The notes under the pieces: model-generated
The model's database searches: none
What the model saw: the letters and a program-made list of their open reading frames with translations, nothing else
Told to the model about the DNA's origin: nothing
Part shown: one piece after another, positions 25,740-34,405 of the stretch
Numbering within the stretch: the stretch's first letter is position 1
Layout: every line of letters begins with the position of its first letter
Translations under genes and position numbers: made by a program
Assembly (NCBI RefSeq): GCF_020622345.1
Contig: NZ_JACNMO010000004.1
Coordinates: forward strand, 1 to 64,000
Direction of reading: 5' to 3'
DNA from: Roseobacter weihaiensis
GTDB lineage: Bacteria > Pseudomonadota > Alphaproteobacteria > Rhodobacterales > Rhodobacteraceae
Length of the DNA stretch: 64,000 nt

Positions 25740-27368
25740 TTAGAAGTTTGACAGGATGATCGACGCGATATTGGCGCTGGAGGGGGTGCCAAGGGCCTGC
25801 GTTGTGCTGGTCAGCAGGTACCGTTGCCGTAGTTCATCCAGCCTGTCAGGGTCGGCATAATCTGTGACCTCGCTTGTCCCGAAAAAGCTTTCTGACCGAT
25901 CCTTCATGACGCTCAATTGCTGATCGATGTCGATGCTGCCAAAACTCGATGGTAACCCGAAAGCCCCCTCGAACACCTGTCTTAAGGGTGGAGAGGCCAT
26001 GATGGAAAACCAACTGGCATCATTATTGGTGCCTGCATTTATGACTTGGTTCAACTCCCGCTCCAGTGACAGTGCGATGCGCATGGTCGGATCACTCTCC
26101 CCGACCTGAATCTCGAATTGCCGGTCAAGATAGTTTTGCGTGACCTGCTCCACAAATCCTGCGGGGTAAGTCCGTTTCGTGTCGGTTTCCTTGAAGGTGA
26201 ACAGGTCAAAAAGATCGCGCTGGCGCGAGTCTGAAAGCGAGTTGACCAAAGATGTCGAACTTTGCGGATCTGAATTGAGCACACGCTCCATCAGGCCTCG
26301 TGCAGCCACGGTTTGCGAAAATCCAAACAGATCCAAGGTAGCGTCCCGCAGGTCGTCTGCACCCATCACGTCCTCGGGTGTGTCGAGTGGGCCCCGAACC
26401 TCAGCGGCTGCGGCGAGCAAGGTCTGCAATTTACCCTGCTGGAGCACGATTTCCCCGGCCTCATCGAGGGCGGGATCACCGTTTTCATCCAACTGCGGGG
26501 TATTAAAGTTGAAGGCACCGGCCAAAAGCATAAACCGTTCGTCTTCCAGAGTGTTTGCAAAAGAGGCCTCGTCGTTCAAATCCGATTGCAGAACGTCGGT
26601 CAGAAAACTGTCAGGGTAGACGTTGTCGAGGCCGAAAATCTGCATCGCCTGGTCCAGTAGTTCAGGTTCTTCCAACAGATCAGCGGGCGTTTTGATGTCG
26701 TCGAACCGGTCGGAAAAACTGTCTGCGATGGCGTCAAGCCTGCTTTTATCCTGCTCTTTCTTGAAGAAATTGAACGTTTCTGCAAATTCGACCAGCCCCT
26801 CACCGGGCATCCGGTTGGCGAAGGAGTTCTCATCCGACAGGTCAGATTCAAGCACCTGTTTTAAGAAGTAGGTGTTGGAAATATTGTCTTCCAGACCGAA
26901 CTTTTCCAAGGATGCCCGAAGCAGCGAGCGATCCGCCAACAGATCATCTGCTGACTGCAGGGCGGCAAGTTGGGTCGACAATTCGTCGGCTGTGCGGGCT
27001 TCGGGCAGCTGGGCCCCTCCCTCGCCGGCGAAGTTAAAGGCCTGCGCAAAGGCAAGGTAGCGTTTGTCCGCCAAACGGTTGGCCAGGGATGTGGAATCCT
27101 CCAGGTCGGAGTCGAGAATTCTTTGAATGAAAGCGCGGTTGTTCAGGTCTTCATCAAGGCCAAAGGCCCCCAGGGCCACTTTCAGGAGGGTCCTGTCCGC
27201 CATCAGTTCTTCTGACGATTGAATGTCTTTTATCCGTTCTGAGAACTGTGTCGTCTCACGGGCAACCAGGGGGTTTTGTTCAAAGAGGTTTTGCTGCGTC
27301 TCACGGGTGCGCGTCACAAAAGAATATCCGGCGACGCCGGAGCCGAAAACTGTCGGGACAAAAGTCAC
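25740..27368 (-). CDS. DUF1217 protein with four tandem repeats
   Basis: The 542-residue protein starts MTFVPTVFGSGVAGYSFVTRTRETQQ, characteristic of the DUF1217 family of Rhodobacterales, often found near flagellar genes. Four copies of a roughly 60-residue unit follow, each with a (D/E)LxxxxxLLxxALxxFGL start, a (V/I)LxSDLxDxxSxAN middle and an F(A/x)xxFNF end: about 54-112, 138-196, 223-282 and 338-395. The C-terminal 150 residues are a different domain (NYLDRQFEIQVGESDPTMRIAL). No signal peptide is obvious. No flagellar genes lie nearby. Other members, as I recall, are about half this length. Function unknown; secreted or structural roles are guesses. Confidence 0.82.
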   Translation of the reverse strand: MTFVPTVFGSGVAGYSFVTRTRETQQNLFEQNPLVARETTQFSERIKDIQSSEELMADRTLLKVALGAFGLDEDLNNRAFIQRILDSDLEDSTSLANRLADKRYLAFAQAFNFAGEGGAQLPEARTADELSTQLAALQSADDLLADRSLLRASLEKFGLEDNISNTYFLKQVLESDLSDENSFANRMPGEGLVEFAETFNFFKKEQDKSRLDAIADSFSDRFDDIKTPADLLEEPELLDQAMQIFGLDNVYPDSFLTDVLQSDLNDEASFANTLEDERFMLLAGAFNFNTPQLDENGDPALDEAGEIVLQQGKLQTLLAAAAEVRGPLDTPEDVMGADDLRDATLDLFGFSQTVAARGLMERVLNSDPQSSTSLVNSLSDSRQRDLFDLFTFKETDTKRTYPAGFVEQVTQNYLDRQFEIQVGESDPTMRIALSLERELNQVINAGTNNDASWFSIMASPPLRQVFEGAFGLPSSFGSIDIDQQLSVMKDRSESFFGTSEVTDYADPDRLDELRQRYLLTSTTQALGTPSSANIASIILSNF

Positions 27369-27615
27369 AATTCACCTCCAAACCACTGCGCAAAGGCTTG
27401 TGGCACACCCCTTCGATAGGTTCATCAATCGGGCATGGCGGTCGGCCTCCGCTATTTCCCGTGGTACAGGGATTTGGTAAAGGAAGTCCTAGCAAATCCG
27501 CGCGTGGGGCCATCGCCGCAAGACATGGTAAACGAAGCGTAAGATCGCGGACATAGGCCACCCGAAGGGACAGCGCCGGACTTGTGAGATCCACTGCAGA
27601 GGTTTGAAGCCTGAC

Positions 27616-28533
27616 CTAATCCTCAAGCTGGTTGATGGCCCGGTCTGCCGACACGGCTGCAGACGTTCGATTGTCCACCCCCATCTTCTGAAAGATCTGT
27701 TCGAGGTGCTTGTTGATCGTTCGGCTGCTGAGCGTCAGGATCTGGGCGATGTCGCGGTTTGTCTTGCCCATCGAAAGCCAATAGAGAACTTCCGCTTCTC
27801 TGGGGGTCAGACCGAATGTGCTGGCAAGATGCGTGTAAGGCGATTGCGGGTTGCCCCGGCAAACTTTCAAAAGAATTTCTTCTGACGGGGACATCCCGAT
27901 ATAGGCCAGGGCCAGATCCTCGACCATGAAAGCATTGGTCTGAGACGCCGGCAGTCGGGTGCATGTGGCAAGCCAATCCGCAAACGCTTTGCCGGACAGA
28001 ATGTTGATGTTGTGCCGGGTCGAGACCGACCCGAGCATTCTGAGCGCTCGGGGGCTGCCCCAGAGGACCAGACCGTCACGGTCCACGGCAATCACGGACC
28101 GGCCCGATGTATCCAGCGCTTGCCGCGCGCTTTGCACAGCGCGCGCGTTCAGGATGTGGGTGGTGATGCGGGCCAGCAATTCGTCAATGACGGCAGGCTT
28201 GGTGACGTAATCCACACCGCCAACCTGCAGGCCCTTGATGATATGTTCAGAGTCCGTCAGCCCGGTCATGAAGATCACAGGGGCATAGGCAAGCCGCTCG
28301 TCCGATTTAAGCAGGCTGCAGGTCTGAAAACCGTCAAGCTGCGGCATGACCGCATCCATCAGGATCACATCCGGCAAAATACGTTCCGCGAGCTTCAGCG
28401 CGGCATGACCGTTGTTGGCCACCACGACGCTGATGCCGTTCTCTTCCAGCGCCGTTGTTATCATGCTGAGCGATTCCGGGCTGTCGTCCACGACCAGCGC
28501 GATGTTGCGGTCTTCGCGATCAGGGTGTGACAT
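27616..28533 (-). CDS. LuxR-family response regulator of the amide-sensor pair
   Basis: The 305-residue regulator has a receiver domain (about 10-125; LVVDDSPESL, the phospho-acceptor in VILMDAVMPQLDG, FMTGLT, TKPAV), a middle PAS-like segment (about 140-220; VIAVDRDGLVLWGSPRALRML) and a LuxR-type helix-turn-helix (about 240-300; FGLTPREAEVLYWLSMGKTNRDIAQIL, SSRTINKHLEQIFQKMGV). Its ATG at 28533 lies inside the end of the histidine kinase gene (14-base overlap), so the two are co-translated and almost certainly partners. The target is probably the divergent urt-fmd operon, whose promoter carries a nested palindrome. The PAS-like middle domain is unusual for a LuxR-type regulator. Confidence 0.92.
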   Translation of the reverse strand: MSHPDREDRNIALVVDDSPESLSMITTALEENGISVVVANNGHAALKLAERILPDVILMDAVMPQLDGFQTCSLLKSDERLAYAPVIFMTGLTDSEHIIKGLQVGGVDYVTKPAVIDELLARITTHILNARAVQSARQALDTSGRSVIAVDRDGLVLWGSPRALRMLGSVSTRHNINILSGKAFADWLATCTRLPASQTNAFMVEDLALAYIGMSPSEEILLKVCRGNPQSPYTHLASTFGLTPREAEVLYWLSMGKTNRDIAQILTLSSRTINKHLEQIFQKMGVDNRTSAAVSADRAINQLED

Positions 28534-31500
28534 TGCCTGCCTCCTCCAGAACATCTGCGATGCCGGGCAAATCAAAAACCGACGCCATCTTGCTGAGCCT
28601 GACCAGCATGGGACCGCGCAGGCTGCCCTGTTCGGCCAGTTCCGAGATCCGGTCCGTCAAAATCCGCGCCATGCCGTTGCGGGCCAGTTCGATCAGCTCC
28701 AGCCGTTCCGCCTCTGAAAGCTGCACATGCGGTTTGACCTTTAAGGGACCTGCGTCCTTGAAGACCAGCTCGATCCGCAGGATTTCCGAAATCCGTACCA
28801 GCAGGTCATCGAGGTTGTAGGGCTTTGCAATGAAGGCGTCACAGAGCGCCAGTTCAGGGGAGGGGCGTTTGCCGTCCATCGCGTGACCTGAGATCATGAT
28901 GATCGGGGTGGAGCGATGCGCGCCCCGGCGCAAGCCTTCGGCCAGCTCCCAGCCGTCCTGCCCGGGCAAATCGATGTCGAGGATGAAAAGATCCGGGGTG
29001 ATGTCGTCGAGCATGGACAGCGCCTGCTCTGCATTTGTGGCCGTGAGCACGGCGAACCCCAGAGGTGACAGGAAACTGTCGACAAGCGCCAGATGATTGA
29101 GGTCATCATCCACAACCAGCAGTATCCTGCGCGCCCCAACCACACCGGAGATCGCCCGCGTCCCCGTCTCGCCAGACGACAGCGGCGGGGTCTGTTCGCT
29201 CCCCACGGGCAGCGCGGGCAGCATGAAGCGTACCCGGAACAGGCTGCCCTGACCCACGGTGCTTTCCAGCTCTATGTCGCCGCCGAGGATCTCGACCAGC
29301 AGCTTGGTGATTGTCAGTCCCAGGCCGGAGCCGGCGGCCTGCACCCTCTGGCCGCGCTCGAAAGGTTCCCAGATTCTATCGCGGTCTGCCTTGGCAATAC
29401 CAACGCCTGTGTCCCTGATTTCAATGACGGCAACCTCGTTGCGGTACTTGATCCGCAGATCCACCGATCCTTCATCCGTGTAGCGGATCGCATTGGACAG
29501 GAGATTGATGAAAATCTGCCGCAATCGCTTTTCGTCGAAGGTCACCCAGAGTGGGAGGTGCTCGCTCGTCTCCATTGAAAAGACGAGGTTTTTCTCGCGC
29601 GCGGCTTCCTCAAAAATGGAGCTGACCTGGTGCAGAAAGAGCCTCAGATTGATCCGATCCCGACTGACCTGAAGGTGCCCTGCCTCGATGCGGGAGATAT
29701 CGAGCAGCCCTTCGATCAACCCCGCCAGATGTTCACTGCTGCGCCGGATCGTGGTGATTGAATTTCGCCGACGCGCGGGAATATCGTCGTCTTTTTCCAG
29801 AATCTGCGCAAAGCCGTAGATGGAGTTCAGGGGCGTGCGCAACTCGTGGCTTAGGCCGGTCATGTAGCGGGTCTTGGCGAGGTTCGCGGCCTCGGCCTTT
29901 TCCTTGGCCTGTTGCAGTTCCTGATCCGTGCGTTCGTGGGCGCGCACTTCAAAAAGCAGCCGTTCGTTTTGTTTTTTGGCCTCACCGCGGGCCTGATGCT
30001 GGCTTTCGGAAATCAGCAGGTACATCCAGACAACGATGCCGATGACGATCAGGATCATCGAGAAGATGACCCAGAGGACCGCGTCGAAGTTCTCGGCAGA
30101 CCGCAGCCCGCGTACAAAGAGCAGGAGACCGCCGAACGCGGCCCCCAAAAGCGATGTGGCGATGATGAACCGTGACATCCGCGACATGAGCGCCTTGACC
30201 ATCGGTTCGGGCAGGGCACGTGCCAGCGTGGCTCTGGTCACATTTTCCACGCGCGCATGGGGTTTGCACATATCCCGGCAGGTACTGTCCAGCGTGCAGC
30301 ACAGCGAACAGATCGGGCCCTCGTGAAACGGGCAGTGCGTCATGTCTTCGGTGTCAAAGCTGTAGGCGCAGACGATGCAGGTATTGTCGCTTGTCTCAAG
30401 AGCCGGCACCGGCCTTGCGATGTAGTAGCGCCCAGCCGTGCCCCAGGCGATGATCGGGGCCAGAAAGAAGGAACTGCCCAACGCGATGAATGAGGAGAGC
30501 GCCTTGGGCAGCTCCCCAAAGAGGCCGCCATAGGCCGACAGCGACAGCAGGCAGGCCGAGGCCATCGCGCCAATGCCGACGGGGTTGAAGTCATAAAGAT
30601 GCGCGCGGCGGAACTCGATCCCCCGGGGGCTGAAGCCCAGTGGCTTGTTGACCACCAGATCAGCCACCAGTGCCCCGATCCACGCAAGCGCCACATGGGA
30701 ATAGAGCGCCAAGGTCGCTTCCAGCGCGCCGAAGACGCCAAGCTCCATCAGCATGACTGCGATCCCGACATTGAAGACCAGCCAGACCACCCGGCCCGGA
30801 TGGGCATGGGTGAGCCGGGAAAAGAAGTTGGACCAGGCAATGGAGCCTGCATAGGCATTGGTGACGTTAATCTTCAGCTGGCTCAAAATAACGAAGGTGC
30901 TGGTCAGGACCAGCACGGCAAGGGGTGAGTTGATGGTCATGCTGAAGGCGGTCTCATACATCCTTGTCGGATCGCTGGCATGGGCTGTGGGCACGCCGCT
31001 GGCGATGGCCAGCATGGCAAGATAGGAGCCTGCGAGCATTTTTATCATACCCAAAACCGACCAGCCGGGGCCGGCCGCGATCAGTGCGGCCCACCACCGG
31101 CGCTTTTCACTGGCGTTTTTTGGTGTGGGCAGAAAGCGCAGATAATCCACCTGCTCGCCAACCTGCGCGATCAGCGAAAAAATCACGCCCGAGGCGGCCC
31201 CCAGCATGATGAGCTTGCCTGCGTTGCTGCCATCATGCTGCACGTTTCCTTCGAAACTGGACCACCCTTCGATGTCATACCCGACAAAGGCGAGGATCAC
31301 GAAAGGCGTGATGTGCAACAACACCCAGAGCGGCTGGGTCCAGGCCTGGAAGGCTGAGATCTTTGAGAAGCCGTTGATGACCAGCGGGATCACCACGACC
31401 GCGCTGACCAGGTAGCCCAAGACCAGCGGCACCCCAAAGAAGTACTCCATGGCGAGCGCCAGAATGGCCGCTTCGAGGGCAAAGAAGATGAAGGTAAAAG

Positions 31501-31870
31501 TTGCGTAGATCAGCGAGGTGATCGTCGAGCCGATGTAGCCGAACCCGGCCCCGCGCGTCAGCAGATCGATATCGACGCTGTAGCGCGCGGCATAATAACT
31601 GATTGGAAAGGCGGTCAGAAACAAAAAGGCCCCCACCAGCATGATCGCGGTAATGGCGATGTCAAAGCCGTAGGTCAGCGTGATCGCTCCACCGATGGCT
31701 TCGAGCGCCAGAAAGGAGATCGATCCGATGGCGGTATTGGCAACCCGTGCACAAGACCAGCGCCGGGCACGATGGGCGGTGAACCGCAGCGCAAAGTCTT
31801 CCATGGTCTCATTGGCCACCCAGCGGTTATAGCGCCGTTTCTCTTTCGTTGCGCGGTACAGCGTGGCCAT
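28520..31870 (-). CDS. NCS1-like permease fused to hybrid histidine kinase
   Basis: The 1116-residue protein joins a 12-helix transporter of the NCS1/cytosine-allantoin permease type (about 1-500; ANTAIGSISFLALEAIGGAITLTYGFD, INVTNAYAGSIAWSNFFSR) to a Cys-rich cluster (about 520-560: CIVC, CPFHEGPICSLCC, C, C), two further helices (about 590-640), a HisKA domain (SHELRTPLNSIYGF), a HATPase (LLSNAIRYTD, DTGVGIAK, GSGLGLTI) and a receiver (VVDDDLNHL, FILDIDLPGQDGW, KPYN). It resembles CbrA-like transporter-kinases, but with an NCS1 module. It probably senses a substrate through the permease fold. I start at ATG 31870 (GGGGA upstream); an in-frame ATG at 31999 adds unlike residues. The next gene, its regulator, overlaps its end. 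It is divergent from urtA, so it probably controls amide uptake. Confidence 0.9.
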   Translation of the reverse strand: MATLYRATKEKRRYNRWVANETMEDFALRFTAHRARRWSCARVANTAIGSISFLALEAIGGAITLTYGFDIAITAIMLVGAFLFLTAFPISYYAARYSVDIDLLTRGAGFGYIGSTITSLIYATFTFIFFALEAAILALAMEYFFGVPLVLGYLVSAVVVIPLVINGFSKISAFQAWTQPLWVLLHITPFVILAFVGYDIEGWSSFEGNVQHDGSNAGKLIMLGAASGVIFSLIAQVGEQVDYLRFLPTPKNASEKRRWWAALIAAGPGWSVLGMIKMLAGSYLAMLAIASGVPTAHASDPTRMYETAFSMTINSPLAVLVLTSTFVILSQLKINVTNAYAGSIAWSNFFSRLTHAHPGRVVWLVFNVGIAVMLMELGVFGALEATLALYSHVALAWIGALVADLVVNKPLGFSPRGIEFRRAHLYDFNPVGIGAMASACLLSLSAYGGLFGELPKALSSFIALGSSFFLAPIIAWGTAGRYYIARPVPALETSDNTCIVCAYSFDTEDMTHCPFHEGPICSLCCTLDSTCRDMCKPHARVENVTRATLARALPEPMVKALMSRMSRFIIATSLLGAAFGGLLLFVRGLRSAENFDAVLWVIFSMILIVIGIVVWMYLLISESQHQARGEAKKQNERLLFEVRAHERTDQELQQAKEKAEAANLAKTRYMTGLSHELRTPLNSIYGFAQILEKDDDIPARRRNSITTIRRSSEHLAGLIEGLLDISRIEAGHLQVSRDRINLRLFLHQVSSIFEEAAREKNLVFSMETSEHLPLWVTFDEKRLRQIFINLLSNAIRYTDEGSVDLRIKYRNEVAVIEIRDTGVGIAKADRDRIWEPFERGQRVQAAGSGLGLTITKLLVEILGGDIELESTVGQGSLFRVRFMLPALPVGSEQTPPLSSGETGTRAISGVVGARRILLVVDDDLNHLALVDSFLSPLGFAVLTATNAEQALSMLDDITPDLFILDIDLPGQDGWELAEGLRRGAHRSTPIIMISGHAMDGKRPSPELALCDAFIAKPYNLDDLLVRISEILRIELVFKDAGPLKVKPHVQLSEAERLELIELARNGMARILTDRISELAEQGSLRGPMLVRLSKMASVFDLPGIADVLEEAGNVTP

Positions 31871-31987
31871 GGAAATCCCCGATCGACGTCTTTTCTCCAA
31901 AAGGAAAATGCCCGCCGTTTGATCGGCGAGAGGGCTCACCCACCCTGTTTTCCACTCATTCTGATCCCCAGCGTACAGAGTAGTTAT

Positions 31988-32027
31988 GCGCAGAGGCATA
32001 CGTCAATCGACGTATACGGCTCTGCGC
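31988..32027. promoter_or_regulatory. nested palindrome in the kinase-urtA divergent promoter
   Basis: An inner inverted repeat ATACGT (31998-32003) and ACGTAT (32010-32015) with a 6-base spacer is framed by an outer perfect repeat GCGCAGAG (31988-31995) and CTCTGCGC (32020-32027). It lies 74 bases before the urtA start and about 118 before the kinase start. A LuxR-type regulator dimer is the natural candidate to bind the inner repeat. There is no T-run, so it is not a terminator. Confidence 0.65.
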
Positions 32028-32101
32028 GGGCTTGCTGGATAGTTCAATCAAGGCACGAAGATTCTGCCCATTGATTAATCCATTCCCCAACAGGAGCTAT
32101 C

Positions 32102-33373
32102 ATGACTGACAAGAAAATCCCGAACGCCTTGGCCGGACCAAGCAGACGCGCCTTTATGGCTGGCGGCGCTGCTTTGACGGCTTCACTCTTTGCACCCAAA
32201 GGGCTGCGTGCCCAGGAGTTTCCAACCGCTGAGGTCAACACCACCGGGCTCGCGGTGACCGACGACGCGGTCACCATTGGCATTCTGCACTCTGTCACCG
32301 GGACCATGGCGATCTCGGAAACCGGGTCAGTTCAGGCCGAGAAGCTCGCGATTTCACAGATCAACGCGCAGGGCGGTATTCTGGGCCGCAAGATCGAATA
32401 CATTCAGGAGGACGGCGCCTCCGACTGGCCAACCTTTGCGGAGAAAGCCCGCAAACTGCTGGTCAATGACAAGGTCGCCTCCGTCATGGGCTGCTGGACC
32501 TCCGCGAGCCGCAAAGCGGTGCTGCCGGTCTTTGAGCAGCACAACGGGTTCCTCTACTACCCCACGTTCTACGAAGGGTTGGAGCAATCCCCCAACGTGA
32601 TCTACACCGGGCAGGAAGCCACGCAGCAGATCATCGCGGGCCTCGATTGGGTGACGCGTGAAAAGGGGGCCAAGACCTTCTACCTGCTGGGGTCCGACTA
32701 CATCTGGCCGCGCACCTCGAACAAGATCGCGCGCAAGCACATCGAGAACTTCATGGAAGGCACCAGCGTTGTGGGCGAGGAATACTATCCGCTCGGCCAT
32801 ACGCAGTTCAACTCAGTCATCAACAAGATCCGTTTGCGCAAGCCGGATGTGATCTACGCCATCGTCGTGGGCGGGTCGAACGTGGCCTTCTACAAGCAAC
32901 TCAAGGCGGCGGGCATCGACCCCGCAGAGGAAAGCCCGATGGTGCTCACCATCTCCGTGACCGAGGACGAGATCCGCGGCATCGGCGGCGAGAACATCGA
33001 AGGGTCTTACGCCTGCATGAAGTATTTCCAGAGCCTCGAAAACGAGAACAACCTGGCTTTCGTCAAGGCTTTCAAGGAAATGTGGGGGGAGGACATGGTG
33101 ATCGGTGACGTAACGCAGGCTGCCTATCTGGGCCCATGGCTGTGGAAGGCTGCGGTCGAGAAAGCAGGCTCGTTCGATGTGGACAAGGTGCGCGCGGCAA
33201 GCCCCGGCATCGAGATGACAACCGCGCCCGAGGGCTATGTGAAGATCCACGAAAACCATCACCTCTGGTCCAAGACCCGTGTGGGTCGCGCGCAGGCGGA
33301 TGGCCAGTACGAGGTGGTGTTCGAGACGGCAGATCTGGTGGAGCCGGATCCCTTCCCCGAAGGCTACCAGTAA
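32102..33373 (+). CDS. urtA: urea/short-chain amide ABC transporter binding protein
   Basis: The 423-residue precursor carries a twin-arginine signal (SRRAFMAGGAALTASLFAPKG, about 14-34), so it is exported folded through Tat. The mature protein is a type I periplasmic binding protein of the UrtA/FmdD group: VTIGILHSVTGTMAISETGS, INAQGGILGRKIEY, GCWTSASRKAVLPVFE, NGFLYYPTFYEGLE. It binds urea or short amides in the periplasm. It heads the urt-fmd operon. The presence of formamidase rather than urease downstream favours formamide or acetamide as ligand. AGGAG lies 8 bases upstream of the ATG. Confidence 0.92.
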   Translation: MTDKKIPNALAGPSRRAFMAGGAALTASLFAPKGLRAQEFPTAEVNTTGLAVTDDAVTIGILHSVTGTMAISETGSVQAEKLAISQINAQGGILGRKIEYIQEDGASDWPTFAEKARKLLVNDKVASVMGCWTSASRKAVLPVFEQHNGFLYYPTFYEGLEQSPNVIYTGQEATQQIIAGLDWVTREKGAKTFYLLGSDYIWPRTSNKIARKHIENFMEGTSVVGEEYYPLGHTQFNSVINKIRLRKPDVIYAIVVGGSNVAFYKQLKAAGIDPAEESPMVLTISVTEDEIRGIGGENIEGSYACMKYFQSLENENNLAFVKAFKEMWGEDMVIGDVTQAAYLGPWLWKAAVEKAGSFDVDKVRAASPGIEMTTAPEGYVKIHENHHLWSKTRVGRAQADGQYEVVFETADLVEPDPFPEGYQ

Positions 33374-33386
33374 GTTCCTCTGGGGG

Positions 33387-33412
33387 GGGCGCTTATCCTA
33401 GGGGCGCCCTTT
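33387..33412 (+). terminator. intercistronic stem-loop after urtA
   Basis: GGGCGC (33387-33392) pairs with GCGCCC (33404-33409) and is followed by TTT. The short T-run makes full termination unlikely; an attenuator or mRNA-stabilising hairpin fits the excess of binding protein over permease needed in ABC import. Confidence 0.6.
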
Positions 33413-33466
33413 CCCCGCTTTTGTGTCCCACCCCTGTTTTCCGCCCATCACGCGTAGAGGCTGCCG

Positions 33467-34393
33467 ATGTTTTCCGACTATTCCATGACCGAGCTTGGCG
33501 CGATTTTCGCCATGCAGGGCTTTGCCGGGCTGATCCTGTTTTCGGTCTTTGTGCTGATGGCGCTGGGGCTGGCGATCATCTTTGGCCAGATGGGCGTCAT
33601 CAACATGGCCCATGGGGAGTTCATGATCCTCGGGGCCTATGTCACCTATCTGACATCGACTGCCTTTGCGGTCTATGTGCCGGGGCTCTTTGGTATCTAT
33701 TTCTTCGTCGCGATGATCCTTGCTTTCATCGCTTCGGGCCTTTTGGGGCTCTTTGTTGAATGGGCGATGATCCGGCATCTTTACAAGCGACCGCTCGACA
33801 CGCTTCTGGCCACCTGGGGGCTGAGCCTCATTCTCCAGCAGGTTTACCGCAGCGTCTTTGGCGCCCGCGAGGTTGGTGTCAGTATCCCCGACTGGATGAT
33901 GGGCTCCTTGCCGCTGACCGACCTGATCGAAATTCCGATCAACGGCATATTCGTGATGGTGCTGGCCACGGGTATTGCGCTGGGCGTCTACTATCTGATG
34001 TTCCGGTCGGCTTGGGGATTGCAGGTGCGCGCCATCAGCCAGAACCGTGTGATGGCGGATGCGGTGGGCATCAACACCGCCTGGACCGACCGGCTGACCT
34101 TTGCCATCGGCTGCGGCGTGGCGGGCGTGGCCGGGTCGGCTTTCACGATGATCGGGTCCACCGGGCCCACGGCAGGTCAGCTCTATATCGTCGACACCTT
34201 CCTTGTCGTTGTCTTTGGCGGCACCGGCAGCCTGCTCGGCACCATCGCCAGCGCCTTCTCCATCAGTCAGGCCCAGTCAATCATGGAGTTCTTCCTGTCG
34301 GGGTCCATGGCCAAGGTTCTGACGCTGCTTGTGGTCGTCGGCATCCTGATGATCCGCCCGCAGGGGCTCTTCTCTCTCAAGCTGCGCAAGTAA
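33467..34393 (+). CDS. urtB: urea/amide ABC transporter permease UrtB
   Basis: The 308-residue branched-chain-type permease has about eight membrane helices, with the characteristic GQMGVINMAHGEFMILGAY and AISQNRVMADAVGINTAW, the latter the loop that contacts the ATPases. It lacks the long N-terminal extension found in some UrtB proteins. With UrtC it forms the translocation path. It is the second gene of the operon. Confidence 0.92.
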   Translation: MFSDYSMTELGAIFAMQGFAGLILFSVFVLMALGLAIIFGQMGVINMAHGEFMILGAYVTYLTSTAFAVYVPGLFGIYFFVAMILAFIASGLLGLFVEWAMIRHLYKRPLDTLLATWGLSLILQQVYRSVFGAREVGVSIPDWMMGSLPLTDLIEIPINGIFVMVLATGIALGVYYLMFRSAWGLQVRAISQNRVMADAVGINTAWTDRLTFAIGCGVAGVAGSAFTMIGSTGPTAGQLYIVDTFLVVVFGGTGSLLGTIASAFSISQAQSIMEFFLSGSMAKVLTLLVVVGILMIRPQGLFSLKLRK

Positions 34394-34405
34394 GGAACGT
34401 CTCAC

